The notes: generated from the letters alone by a model not told the origin. A stretch of 64,000 nucleotides of DNA from Siphonodentalium dalli (GCA_032622095.1 CP136063.1:118876723-118940722), one strand, 5' to 3'; counted from the first letter of the stretch, positions 37,501 to 43,500 are shown. Made by a program: numbers and translations.

Positions 37501-38225
37501 AGGTATTATTTTTTTTAGGCCTAAAAGGTCTGAAAGTTGAAACGGACGAATTATAAATTGCCTATGAACTGGACTACAATGAAAATTTGAGTCGGCGGAG
37601 TGTCTCTTCCAGTGTTTCCGCTTGTTTCATTGGTCTTTACGTTAAACAAAAATGGTGACCCTATTTCATTCTGCTCACATTCCTTGCCATATATGCCGGC
37701 GTAACGCACATGTCCGGATGCAAGGGGTGAACACAATTGCAAGAGATGAGACGAACACATATCGGCATTTTCTTTTATACCAAAATCGACTTACCAGATG
37801 TACGCCCTTTATAATGTGTTTTCATTGTGGCCCGTGTCATAAAAATAAATAACGGGTATATATCCACTATGGGCTATTTCAGAATTAAATAAGTCCAATG
37901 TGAACCTATGTGAATATGTTGGTCCAATATGAGCCTATTTTCAGAATGATATATTGGTTTGGTAGGCCATATATTACACAAGACATCAACGCACCGTAAA
38001 ATGGACTCCAACACTTGCTCAGTCTCTTGGGATGATTCTTTATATAAGGTGCCACAGACGTATACGGTATATTTCTCATCCGTTGGATCTTCTAAGTGGT
38101 TGTATCTCGCAGAAGACGATGCACGATTCTTTATACCTTTCGATGAAAACATCTCATCGTGTCGTCTTCTTAACGGCATATTTATTGCATTAAAGAGAGG
38201 GTCTAACACAGGTGTGACGAACGTT
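1744..38225 (-). CDS. CHS: chitin synthase gene, 8 exons, 5' end missing
   Basis: Animal chitin synthase (GT2 family), a multipass membrane enzyme that polymerises UDP-GlcNAc into chitin and extrudes it. I joined eight minus-strand exons by splice sites and by similarity to the kkv-type protein order: VCGTLYKE region, LDARVSAARH, VHMMFDDAF, PYGAQLVYVLRGGTKM, HLKDKKKIRNRKRWSQ, VMYLYYLLGYRLLG, TYILMVDGDVHFRPDSV, VCGRIHPLGSG, WYQKFEYAVGHWLQKATEHV, QGEDRWL, QRRRW, NISLPYIAY, NLHIVEWGTRE. Phases match at junctions 1-2, 2-3, 3-4, 4-5, 5-6 and 6-7, which makes chance very unlikely. Junction 7-8 is not resolved. About 440 residues lie before the last exon and about 450 in it. The N-terminal membrane domain (and any myosin head, as in mollusc enzymes) is not seen and should lie beyond 38225, perhaps beyond the satellite block. 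No AATAAA is seen on the minus strand close to the stop. Confidence 0.95.
3169..3700. repeat. tandem duplication, about 292-bp unit
   Basis: Two copies start at 3169 and 3461, both with the block taccttact(c/g)aatcgtacc followed by the gatataatcacgtagatgcc block. They differ by substitutions and small indels. A shorter echo (cctattgggagccc) occurs three times between 3380 and 3660. It lies in the last intron of the chitin synthase gene. Confidence 0.8.
4003..4370. repeat. tandem duplication, about 199-bp unit
   Basis: Copies begin at about 4003 and 4202 with ttcttcca(t/c)ctaaaacata. Both contain the aaaattttgaaaaat and caacataaatcgattt blocks. They are diverged by roughly one base in six by eye. 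Confidence 0.75.
4440..5260. repeat. degenerate repeat, three copies, with C/G-rich tracts
   Basis: Diverged units start near 4443, 4862 and 5149 with (c)agta(c/g)agt(c/t)g, followed by tcaacattggtc-type text and an (a)tcgctc(c/t)ac block. The spacing is irregular (about 420 and 285). It contains a C7-G4-C7 tract at 4825-4841 and a C-run near 5121-5129. Confidence 0.55.
5532..5927. repeat. tandem palindromic element, about 175-bp period
   Basis: Each unit is a foldback: CAGTAATGTCCAAAGTAATT on one side and its near-complement ending in ATTACTG on the other, with a core of ttttaaatcctgaaaaattac. Full copies are 5532-5660 and 5707-5834, and a half copy is 5881-5927. The 44-46-bp spacer (cccatataaggatgtgaggt...) repeats too, so this is a tandem array of palindrome plus spacer. 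It lies in the last intron of the chitin synthase. Confidence 0.85.
6270..6540. repeat. diverged tandem duplication, about 147-bp unit
   Basis: gcgaagcca...tccctccatagtaa...aaaacaactt occurs at about 6287 and 6434, with a third partial match (gaagagccacggtc) near 6521. It is intronic and non-coding. Confidence 0.6.
6877..7296 (-). CDS. CHS: chitin synthase exon (QGEDRW and QRRRW)
   Basis: 420 bases, 2 + 139 codons + 1. Acceptor tatacttcacag. The protein runs PVVWYQKFEYAVGHWLQ, KATEHVFGCVLCAPGCFSLF, RASALMDDN, HYVQWEQGEDRWLATLL, FIQRRRWGPSTLANIFDLL, SSWDKTIAVND. QGEDRW supplies the catalytic Asp and QRRRW is the chain-binding motif; both are intact. The proposed donor is AATG|GTAACG at 6876-6875, but this leaves an extra KKTIVRN and a phase that does not fit the next exon. 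The 3' edge is therefore uncertain by up to a few tens of bases. Confidence 0.93.
7370..7665. repeat. GA/CT microsatellite and purine tract
   Basis: Long purine-rich tract on the plus strand, dominated by (GA)n between about 7480 and 7665. On the coding (minus) strand it is a pyrimidine tract in the intron that precedes the QGEDRW exon, about 75-370 bases upstream of its acceptor at 7297. Confidence 0.9.
7870..9170. repeat. GGTTCC/GGAACC-rich element with inverted ends
   Basis: Clusters of ggttc/gaacc words occur at 7880-7990 and 8900-9170. The left part has ccccggagaaccaaa and the right part its complement style (tttctccggggaacc), so the clusters are in inverted orientation. This suggests the ends of one repeat of about 1.3 kb. 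The interior has a separate foldback (8702-8829) and no gene. Confidence 0.5.
8702..8829. mobile_element. small foldback (MITE-like) element
   Basis: Inverted arms of about 40 bases (8708-8747 and 8790-8829), sharing ataaggattaactgt and tgtggactgt. The loop is about 42 bases. No coding capacity. Confidence 0.7.
9171..10245. other. intron sequence, nothing recognised
   Basis: AT-rich intron of the chitin synthase gene. No coding homology, RNA gene or clear repeat was seen. Confidence 0.5.
10246..10381 (-). CDS. CHS: chitin synthase exon (MVDGDVHF, catalytic DGD)
   Basis: 136 bases, 45 codons + 1. Acceptor tttttctctag, donor CTG|GTCAGT. It reads VNSTYILMVDGDVHFRP, DSVKLLMDKLKTDRKV, AAVCGRIHPLGS. 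The DGD is the metal/UDP-binding aspartate motif of GT2 chitin synthases (family: LTLDGDIDF). The AACGRIHP block is also conserved, here AVCGRIHP. The last base forms Gly with GT of the next exon (GSG-PVVWYQ). Confidence 0.96.
10382..12963. other. intron sequence, nothing recognised
   Basis: 2.6-kb intron between the VMYLYYLLG and DGD exons. Only ORFs shorter than 70 codons with no recognisable similarity. Confidence 0.5.
12964..13104 (-). CDS. CHS: chitin synthase exon (VMYLYYLLGYRLLG)
   Basis: 141 bases, exactly 47 codons, phase 0 at both ends. Acceptor atttcttccag, donor AAA|GTGAGT. It begins VMYLYYLLGYRLLGTD, the highly conserved block after RWSQ. It continues with a basic, Lys/Arg-rich linker (KTRKSKRGKRP) that is longer than in insect enzymes, and ends KLKEDILKK just before TYILMVDGD of the next exon. 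Confidence 0.95.
13105..14783. other. intron sequence with one dispersed repeat
   Basis: Intron between the KRWSQ and VMYLYYLLG exons. Bases 14436-14505 (tacatatgcttcagagt, then atgttatgataactcacag, then gactatgtcaattatgt) match the tandem pair at 32122-32265 in another intron of the same gene. Nothing else was recognised. Confidence 0.55.
14796..14924 (-). mobile_element. 5'-truncated LINE 3' end (129 bp)
   Basis: On the minus strand it shows a stem-loop (AAGCC-acaata-GGCTT), a pyrimidine-rich stretch and a GGGAATAAATATTGTTTACA tail, the same plan as the 3' ends of LINE-A and LINE-B. It is flanked by a perfect 12-bp duplication, gacacgagattt, at 14784-14795 and 14925-14936. It inserted just inside the intron, downstream of the 5' splice site at 14938-14937. 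Confidence 0.9.
14939..15092 (-). CDS. CHS: chitin synthase exon (TKMTVHLKDK...KRWSQ)
   Basis: 154 bases, 1 + 51 codons, ending in phase 0. Acceptor ttactatatag, donor CAG|GTAAAT. The protein reads SVDGSSKELT, then TPYGAQLVYVLRGGTKMT, then VHLKDKKKIRNRKRWSQ. This is the direct counterpart of PYGGRLVW-LPGKTKM-AHLKDKTKIRHKKRWSQ in the family. The 5' splice site is only a few bases from an inserted LINE fragment (14796-14924), whose target duplication starts at intron base 3. Confidence 0.95.
15093..15529. other. intron sequence, nothing recognised
   Basis: Short stretch between the KRWSQ exon and the 3' end of LINE-A. It is AT-rich, with no feature that I can support. Confidence 0.5.
15530..19330 (-). 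mobile_element. LINE-A, CR1/L2-like non-LTR retrotransposon
   Basis: Minus-strand element with endonuclease and reverse transcriptase coding sequence (15991-19226) and a 3' UTR down to about 15530. The 3' UTR has the stem-loop TAAGCC-atata-GGCTTA (15628-15644) and ends with a GGGAATAAATATT tail. The 5' edge near 19330 is approximate, and I found no convincing target-site duplication. Clade is inferred from the HPxPGP N-terminus, APE-type endonuclease, FADDTS reverse transcriptase, C-terminal CxC...HxxxxC cluster and the absence of a poly(A) tail. Confidence 0.88.
15991..19226 (-). pseudogene. LINE-A ORF2 (endonuclease, RT), broken
   Basis: About 1,078 codons with two lesions: a frameshift near 18865-18885 and one in-frame TAA at 17986-17988. 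Order: N-terminal DVHPHPGP; AP endonuclease beginning IMHINIQSLRHKID, then GTFYRPPN, then the linker; RT with KASGPDDISPRILK, NYRPVALLS, DISKAFDKVWH, GVPQGSILGPLLF, LFADDTSIY; and a C-terminal Cys/His cluster (CVCGSDETANHFLFHC). Three endonuclease positions look mutated: SETW-type Glu is Val (TVTWLS), GDxN is GHLN (18685-18696), and the SDH-type block is RYHCPV. The RT part, with FADD intact, is open from 17985 to 15991. The copy is inferred to be inactive. Confidence 0.9.
19331..20191. other. intron sequence with short hairpin
   Basis: Non-coding. A perfect 12-base stem, TGTGGTACAATT...AATTGTACCACG, lies near 19432-19467. It shares its ttgtaccac(a/g)aaaaa word with the foldback at 20192-20338, so the two may belong to one repeat family. 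Confidence 0.5.
20192..20338. repeat. long perfect-type hairpin, 67-bp arms
   Basis: Arms 20192-20258 and 20272-20338 are complementary with two mismatches by eye, around a 13-base loop (tccgctacgcgtc). Each arm carries aagttgtaccacaaaaaact. It is a foldback element in the large intron, with no coding capacity. Confidence 0.92.
20339..21644. other. intron sequence with small palindromes
   Basis: Contains an 18-base perfect palindrome (CGTCGATATATATCGACG, 20915-20932), followed by a short hairpin, catattaggt...acctaatatg. No gene was recognised. Confidence 0.5.
22967..22978. repeat. target-site duplication of LINE-B (3' side)
   Basis: aagttcttgttg, identical to 25734-25745. It lies inside the LINE-C RT reading frame (encodes QQEL region on the minus strand). 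Confidence 0.95.
22979..25733 (-). mobile_element. LINE-B, 5'-truncated CR1/L2-like LINE nested in LINE-C
   Basis: 2755 bases, bounded exactly by a perfect 12-bp duplication. The 3' UTR (22979-23716) has a stem-loop, AAGC-tttat-GCTT, near 23068-23082 and a GGAATAAATACTGTTTACAT end with no poly(A). The 5' end falls in the linker before the RT, as expected of incomplete target-primed reverse transcription. It is younger than LINE-C by nesting and by its open ORF. Confidence 0.95.
23717..25732 (-). CDS. LINE-B reverse transcriptase ORF, open but N-truncated
   Basis: 671 codons uninterrupted, running to the truncation point, so the first Met is not a natural start. RT motifs: PDKASGPDLISPRLLK, YRPISLLSCLSK, FFDISKAFDKVWHEGLLFKL, AGVPQGSVLGPVLF and RLFADDTSLA, with both catalytic aspartates. 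The thumb/C-terminal region then ends with a Cys/His cluster (CTCGEVEDTEHYLIEC). It is close in sequence to the LINE-A RT. It lacks the endonuclease, so it is not autonomous, although the RT itself shows no lesion. Confidence 0.93.
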   Translation of the reverse strand: MKNPNTADCKWWKTFKRLTPNRNDNVPPLIWQGNVVSSDDEKSTVLNNYFCSIASIDRPSKTPDIIEDDPNLTILQTIEISELEVYNTLKELQPDKASGPDLISPRLLKNCLSLSTPLSQIFNRFLRESYFPPEWKRANVVPIHKKGDRSNYENYRPISLLSCLSKLFEKCIIKHFMTHLQSNNILTKHQSGFVPADSTSYQLCGIYDNLSRSLEQGHDVRLLFFDISKAFDKVWHEGLLFKLHSIGIRNNLLQWFRSYLYDRQQRVVLTSGQSAWGKITAGVPQGSVLGPVLFLVFINDIVENMACDIRLFADDTSLALVIDDPNIGATILQHDINRLESWSSKWLVKFNALKTEALTCTRKRTKLVHPTLFMNQQPIEEVDTHKHLGVTLSKTGSWGPHIEQVMKTAWKRISLLRKYRFYLDRAALEKCYFTMIRSILEYSCVVWDGCSQQESDNIEDIQYEAARIVTGATRSVSNVSLLRETSWETLKSRRKKYKLKLFYKMVKGQSPVYLRNLVPPTHGQISQRETRQSSKLMVPSFDYDYYKKSFLPSTTILWNNLDTNKVAMDSLATFSNSLEPKRQMTSKLLYHANTREAQILHARLRLNCSNLNYHKYSNFIADQPMCTCGEVEDTEHYLIECQSYNAQRLLFMNELSDICNITTNILLHAWF
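25734..25745. repeat. target-site duplication of LINE-B (5' side)
   Basis: aagttcttgttg, identical to 22967-22978. Confidence 0.95.
27868..29493 (-). pseudogene. LINE-C ORF1, coiled-coil protein with one stop
   Basis: 542 codons in one frame from the Met at 29493 to the stop at 27868, broken only by a TAA at 29098-29100. After the stop the frame continues IAQYPPKTRTQRDSG, then AADIYNFVQFARGG, then the Met at 28977. The centre is rich in heptad-like Leu/Ile/Val spacing (KIAEVFAEVTLIKADQL, then STISKIESIEANI), as in trimeric coiled-coil ORF1 proteins. A CPCSHMC motif precedes it. No RRM or zinc knuckle was recognised. The last residues (KGELNSIDVI) resemble an endonuclease start, so ORF1 may run into ORF2 after a deletion. 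Confidence 0.75.
29467..29966. repeat. paired hairpins built from one 20-mer
   Basis: GCCGTATACGGTACTTTAGC (minus strand) occurs at 29499-29518 and 29943-29962, and each copy pairs with a nearby complement. The first stem (29467-29482 with 29499-29518) encloses the uORF stop and the ORF1 start. The second has 14-base arms and a 6-base loop (29932-29965). The ends 29491-29510 and 29924-29943 also form a 20-base inverted pair, so a separate MITE is an alternative reading. Confidence 0.7.
29494..29685 (-). CDS. small upstream ORF (63 codons) before LINE-C ORF1
   Basis: Reads MSKYHYKTICAWLKG, then an unremarkable middle, then YRPTAVYGTLAV and a stop. The TGA and the ORF1 ATG are separated by a single A (TGAATG), within the loop of a long hairpin. 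It may be an ORF0-like leader, a remnant of ORF1, or chance. No similarity was recognised. Confidence 0.35.
   Translation of the reverse strand: MSKYHYKTICAWLKGSPDHQSSRMPIVHIRNKESLLKTQLSLYNRVAYESKYRPTAVYGTLAV
30052..30745. mobile_element. MITE-like foldback (copy 2), interrupted by another element
   Basis: Ends gttac(c)ggacgc...ggtcggatatgg and ccatatccgaccac...gcgtcccgtaac correspond to the element at 1120-1240. The right end is displaced by an insertion at 30143-30716. Confidence 0.8.
30143..30716. mobile_element. large foldback element inserted in the MITE
   Basis: 574 bases flanked by CCATATCC on both sides (30135-30142 and 30717-30724), an 8-bp duplication of the kind made by hAT-like transposases. 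Its two arms (about 30155-30355 and 30470-30708) are inverted copies carrying gtccacttataaacggacaa and gcttcatatttaatatgaag type text. The middle has a roughly 40-bp tandem (ttttgacgaaataacgga twice). Non-coding. Confidence 0.8.
30746..31898. other. intron sequence, nothing recognised
   Basis: Right end of the large chitin synthase intron; AT-rich, with no supported feature. Confidence 0.5.
31899..32040 (-). CDS. CHS: chitin synthase exon (VHMMFDDAF)
   Basis: 142 bases, 2 + 46 codons + 2. Acceptor ctctcttgtcag, donor AAG|GTGGGT. Joined to the previous exon it reads YDLE-VHMMFDDAFVDIKYGN and ends GCVTKAA-R. The FDDAF block corresponds to the conserved (I/V)FFDDAF of animal chitin synthases, where acidic residues line the UDP-GlcNAc site. 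The middle (KTPSCNKSNFQERRG) is in the known variable loop. Phase and sequence flow continue into the exon at 15092, across a 16.8-kb intron full of retrotransposons. Confidence 0.93.
32122..32265. repeat. tandem pair, about 70-bp unit, also dispersed
   Basis: Two units with atgttatgataactcacaga followed by gtagactatgtcaattatgt. A third diverged unit is at 14436-14505, in a different intron of the same gene. Confidence 0.8.
32266..34690. other. intron sequence with short tandem words
   Basis: Contains a doubled gcccacagcgaggttta (about 32811-32865), a doubled (c/a)accaccgtttat (about 33222-33266) and a TA run at about 34517-34538. No gene was recognised. Confidence 0.5.
34694..35035. repeat. 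two small tandem repeats
   Basis: Three diverged units of about 45 bp with agaaaccacgtgacttta (34694-34790). Then two copies about 94 bp apart of ccaatgcatt(c/a)tcttatatatgcga (34877 and 34971), each a local hairpin (atatgcga with tcgcata). Confidence 0.65.
35400..35770. repeat. AAACAC/GTGTTT minisatellite, about 68-70 bp period
   Basis: Repeated aaaacactatgac(a/g)tgttttta, tataaacactggtgtttatt, cataat(c/t)ggat(a/g)gagtg. Units begin near 35508, 35576 and 35646, with degenerate edges. The words are self-complementary. It ends about 20 bases before exon 35789-35883, on its donor side. Confidence 0.8.
35789..35883 (-). CDS. CHS: chitin synthase exon (LDARVSAARH...DVYDLE)
   Basis: 95 bases, 1 + 31 codons + 1. 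Acceptor attatttacag, donor GAAG|GTACAC, which is a weak match to consensus. The junction with the upstream exon makes Arg (CG + A), giving SILR-LDARVSAARHV. The exon ends PTDVYDLE, equivalent to kkv-type LDEDQCARR...DPDYYEFE. Its donor is followed within about 20 bases by the AAACAC/GTGTTT minisatellite at 35400-35770. Confidence 0.9.
35884..37994. other. intron with one unrecognised ORF and a G-run
   Basis: A G13 run at 36222-36234 follows tagggtaggga. A minus-strand open stretch (about 36590-36321) contains DTCVQCGEGGGVVKASIRQK and YTFKSGLTPVIAKPLWQKL. It looks protein-like, perhaps a transposon or pseudogene piece, but I do not recognise it. Confidence 0.45.
37995..38225 (-). CDS. CHS: chitin synthase exon (start of catalytic region)
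   Basis: 231 bases: one base completing a codon, 76 codons, then two bases. The acceptor reads ttctttgcag and the donor CG|GTGCGT. The protein begins TFVTPVLDPLFNAINMP, continues with an RRRHDE stretch, and holds YTVYVCGTLYKESSQETEQ followed by VLESIL. This matches the kkv-type stretch in which a beta strand (ICATMWHE) opens the glycosyltransferase fold before the FLKSI(L/F)R helix. Here the usual C-A-T-M-W-H-E is C-G-T-L-Y-K-E, so this paralogue is divergent at the nucleotide-sugar pocket. The preceding exon must end with two bases of a codon. I searched the minus strand to about 39 kb by eye and did not find it. Confidence 0.85.
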
Positions 38226-38805
38226 CTGCAAAGAACACATTTTGTGTGTGTGTACATTAGCACAATAATATATAATACAAAATTGACTGACAAGTAATGA
38301 GAGGTGTTGCACAGAAGCAGCATGACCATGGCTGATCGCCTTCATGTTGTCCACGGAAAGTTTATTTAGAAACAAAGTATGGCGGATGAGTTTAAACGTG
38401 CATTCCGGGTTCAATACTTCAAGTCATAACAATACTATGTTTCAAAATGTTTTATTTAACAATACCAGCATGTTTATATTGCTGGATATATTTACTGGAG
38501 TCAGTATGCGACACACAATCACCATCTTATTAAAATCAAAATAATATTATTTCTGTCAATTTAATTGTAACTGAATTATACCTTGTAATCTCAGCAATCA
38601 TATGAATTGAATTCTGAAATTGACTGATTGGTTTCCACAGCTTAAGAGTGTTCTTGTATACGTTTAAATCAAAGCAAGAATGGTTCCACAATATCAATAA
38701 CCCCGTATACATCTTTAAGTATGTAATATACATTTTGTCCCAGACCATTTACATGCATGAGGGTGGGACCAGTTCTGCATACCAATCAAAAACCGAATGC
38801 AGCAC

Positions 38806-38847
<42 letters not shown>

Positions 38848-39049
38848 TAGACAACTCTGTGTGGCGCGGCGCGGCGCGGCTACTGCGTGCAAGCGCGGCT
38901 AGAGTTACCGTTCTTGGCTCCGTGGTAAGTAATGACAGGTCTAATTCTCGAGGCATCATCAACTGCGAGGATATATCATTCCTTGCTTGTACTTTCTTGG
39001 TGTTATTGACTCCGACGTCATATATGTTATTTTACATGGGGGCGCTATT
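38226..39049. other. non-coding, includes TA microsatellite
   Basis: (AT)n at 38809-38842 and a short GCGCG-repeat at about 38862-38880. I looked here on the minus strand for the missing upstream chitin synthase exon and did not find one. Confidence 0.6.
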
Positions 39050-39727
39050 TTGCAGGTCCCGTTGCACTCGGATGTCTTAAAAGGCCACTAAGATTATGAT
39101 ATATATATATATTGATTAGAGGCGCCCAAACGGCTGGACCATCAGAGCTGAAAATTTGTAAATGTCGTAATTTTACTCAGGTAACCTTGTTATATAAGTC
39201 CCGTTGATATAGGATGTCTTAAAAGGGCAACAGTAATTAATTTAACTAAATAATTAATTATATACCTAAAATTGTTGCAATCTGGAAGGTGAAAATTGAC
39301 ACACTGGGATAAATTATCCCGTTGGGTAATATGCATGGGTTTGTTTCCGTTGACCTCATACTCCTTAAAGGGGCAACTATGAACAATAAATAGCGTTCAT
39401 TATACGATTAGACGATATGTAGAAACGTTAGTACAGATTAGTCACTTGACAAGGGTAATGTTATGGAATAGGCACATTTGACCTCATATGACTTAAAGGG
39501 GTATTAATCAATTGCACGATATGCAGAGAACGTTTATTATTCAGCCCAGAAAATATGCAAGCAATGTGGTACACAAAAGAAAAAATTACGCGGTGAATTT
39601 CACGACAGGGTGGTGTTGACACCAAATGACCTGAAGAGGCACTAACTTTTAGCAATAAAGAGCGTTTGTTATCAATATATTATCCCAATGTGCATTGTGT
39701 GCATTTTCCGGACCACACTGGGTCCTG
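39050..39727. repeat. degenerate tandem repeat, about 130-150 bp
   Basis: The word (g)ttgac(c)tcata..acttaaa(g)gggca(a)cta recurs near 39055, 39203, 39350, 39478 and 39618, followed by aataaa(t/g)agcgtttattat-like text. It forms the outermost, most decayed layer of the satellite block. The mirror copy is 63661-64000. Confidence 0.6.
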
Positions 39728-40537
39728 AAATTTGGAATGCTCATCGACAGGTACCAAATCTACAATAACCACTGCCATATTCAGGGTCACCACGGGTCAC
39801 GGATACCTAGTTTCACGCAATAGGAAAATCTGACCCCACATTATGAACCCTTGCGAACTTTCATCTCAACTATGGTAGCTGAAATTTGGCAACGTCATCG
39901 GCATGGAACGATCCTACAATAATCACGAGCTACGCAGTTCGAACTCCCTATATTCTGGGTCATCACGGGTCGCGGATACATAGTTTTACCCAATATGACA
40001 CCATGACCCCACATTTAGAGCCCGTGGGCACTTTCCACTGCACTATGGGCACTGAAATTTCGCACACTCATTAAGATGTACCCACTCTACAATAATCACG
40101 AGCCACGGAGTTCGAACTCATATATTATGCGTCATCACGAGTCACGGAAACCTCGTTTAACCCAATATGACACCACGACCCCACCTTAAGAGCCCGTGCG
40201 CACTTTCCACTGTACTCTTGGTACTGAAATTTCGCACACTCATTAAGATGTACCCACTCTACAATAATCACGAGCCACGCAGCTCGAATTCCTATATTCT
40301 GCGTCATCACTGAACTTTCGCACACTAATTAAGATGTACCCACTCTACAATAATTGCAAGCCACGCAGTTCGAATTCCTAAATTATTGGTCATCACGAGT
40401 CACGGAAATCTCGTTTAACCCAATATGACACCATGACCCCACATCAAGAGCCCATGCGCACTTTCCACTGCACTATGGGTACTGAAATTTCGCAAACTCA
40501 TTAAAATGTACCCATTCTACAATAATCACGAGCCACG
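39728..40537 (+). repeat. flanking satellite 2, about 5 units of 95-175 bp
   Basis: Units contain tgaaatttcgcacactcatt, aagatgtacccactctacaa, taatcacgagccacgcagtt, acccaatatgacacca. They become more regular towards the main array. It is related to satellite 1 but in the opposite orientation. Confidence 0.8.
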
Positions 40538-43500
40538 CACAAGTTCGGGATGACCCATATAACCAATATTTCGAACTGCGTGTGGTCCTTTTCTTTCACA
40601 ACGGTCAATGTAGTCCAACTTCGATCCATATATTTGTCAATTAAGGGCGTATTCGCAGTGTGAAATTTGCCCAAATGACTATAACAGTAATATTTCGACC
40701 TATCACCATATTCACAAGTTCGGGATGACCCATACAACCAATATTTCGAACTGCGTGTGGTCCTTTTATTACACAACGGTGAATGTAGTCCAACTTCGAT
40801 CCATATATTTGTCAATTAAGGGCGTATTCGCACTGTGAAATTTGCCCAAATGACTATAACAGTAATATTTCGACCTATCACGATATTCACAAGTTCGGGA
40901 TGACCATACAACCACTATTTCGAACTGCGTGTGGTCCTTTTATTACACAACGGTGAATGTAGTCCAACTTCGATCCATATATTTGTCAATTAAGGGCGTA
41001 TTCGCACTGTGAAATTTGCCCAAATGACACTAACAGTAATATTTCGACCTATCACGATATTCACAAGTTCGGGATGACCATACAACCACTATTTCGAACT
41101 GCGTGTGGTACTTTTATTACACCACTGTCAATGTAGTCCATCTTCAACCCATGAATTTGTCAATTAAGGGCGTATCCGCACTGTAGAATTGGCACAAATG
41201 ACTATTATTATCATATTTCGACCTATCACGATATTCACAAGTTCGGGATGACCCATATAACAATATTTCGAACTGCGTGTGGTCCTTTTATTACACAACG
41301 GTGAATGTAGTCCAACTTCGATCCATATATTTGTCAATTAAGGGCGTATTCGCACTGTGAAATTTGCCCAAATGACTATAACAGTAATATTTCGACCTAT
41401 CACCATATTCACAAGTTCGGGATGACCCATACAACCAATATTTCGAACTGCGTGTGGTCCTTTTATTACACAACGGTGAATGTAGTCCAATTTCGATCCA
41501 TATATTTGTCAATTAAGGGCGTATCCGCACTGTGAAATTTGCCCAAATGACTATAACAATAATATTTCGACCTATCACCATATTCACAAGTTCGGGATGA
41601 CCCATATAACCAATATTTCGAACTGCGTGTGGTCCTTTTATTACACAACGGTGAATGTAGTCCAACTTCGATCCATATAGTTGTCAATTAAGGGCGTATT
41701 CGCACTGTGAAATTTGCCCAAATGACTATAACAGTAATATTTCGACCTATCACCATATTCACAAGTTCGGGATGACCCATACAACCAATATTTCGAACTG
41801 CGTGTGGTCCTTTTATTACACAACGGTGAATGTAGTCCAACTTCGATCCATATATTTGTCAATTAAGGGCGTATTCGCACTGTGAAATTTGCCCAAATGA
41901 CTATAACAGTAATATTTCGACCTATCACGATATTCACAAGTTCGGGATGACCATACAACCACTATTTCGAACTGCGTGTGGTACTTTTATTACACCACTG
42001 CCAATGTAGTCCATCTTCAACCCATGAATTTGTCAATTAAGGGCGTATCCGCACTGTAGAATTGGCACAAATTACTATTATTATCATATTTCGACCTATC
42101 ACGATATTCACAAGTTCGCGATGACCCATATAACAATATTTCGAACTGCGTGTGGTCCTTTTATTACACAACGGTGAATGTAGTCCAACTTCGATCCATA
42201 TATTTGTCAATTAAGGGCGTATTCGCACTGTGAAATTTGCCCAAATGACTATAACAGTAATATTTCGACCTATCACGATATTCACAAGTTCGGGATGACC
42301 CATACAACCAATATTTCTAACTGCGTGTGGTCCTTTTATTACACAACGGTGAATGTAGTCCAACTTCGATCCATATATTTGTCAATTAAGGGCGTATCCG
42401 CACTGTGAAATTTGCCCAAATGACTATAACAGTAATATTTCGACCTATCACCATATTCACAAGTTCGGGATGACCCATATAACCAATATTTCGAACTGCG
42501 TGTGGTCCTTTTATTACACAACGGTGAATGTAGTCCAACTTCGATCCATATATTTGTCAATTAAGGGCGTATTCGCACTGTGAAATTTGCCCAAATGACT
42601 ATAACAGTAATATTTCGACCTATCACGATATTCACAAGTTCGGGATGACCATACCACCACTATTTCGAACTGCGTGTGGTACTTTTATTACACCACTGTC
42701 AATGTAGTCCATCGTCAACCCATGAATTTGTCAATCAAGGGCGTATCCGCACTGTAGAATTGGTTCAAATGACTATAACTATAATATTTTGACCTATCAC
42801 GATATTCACAAGTTCGGGATGACCAATATAACCAATATTTCGAACTGCGTGTGGTCCTTTTATTACACAACAGTGAATGTAGTCCAACTTCGATCTATAT
42901 ATTTGTCGATTAAGGGCGTATCCGCACTGTGAAATTAGCCCAAATGACTATAACAGTAATATTTTGACATATCACGATATTCACAAGTTCGGGATGACCA
43001 TACAACCACTATTTCGAACTGCGTGTGGTACTTTTATTACACCACTGTCAATGTAGTCCATCTTCAACCCATGAATTTGTCAATCAAGGGCGTATCCGCA
43101 CTGTAGAATTGGCACAAATGACTATTATTATCATAGTTCGACCTATCACGATATTCACAAGTTCGGGATGACCCATATAACAATATTTCGAACTGCGTGT
43201 GGTCCTTTTGTTACACAACGGTGAATGTAGTCCAACTTCGATCCATATATTTGTCAATTGAGGGCGTATTCGCACTGTGAAATTTGCCCAAATGACTACA
43301 ACAGTAATATTTCGACCTATCACCATATTCACAAGTTCGGGATGACCCATACAACCAATATTTCGAACTGCGTGTGGTCCTTTTATTACACAACGGTGAA
43401 TGTAGTCCAACTTCGATCCATATATTTGTCAATTAAGGGCGTATTCGCACTGTGAAATTTGCCCAAATGACTATAACAGTAATATTTCGACCTATCACGA

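Noticed and set aside
37959-38297. Plus-strand ORF of 112 codons
   Set aside because: It is antisense to the chitin synthase exon 37995-38225, which fits the family and splice phases.
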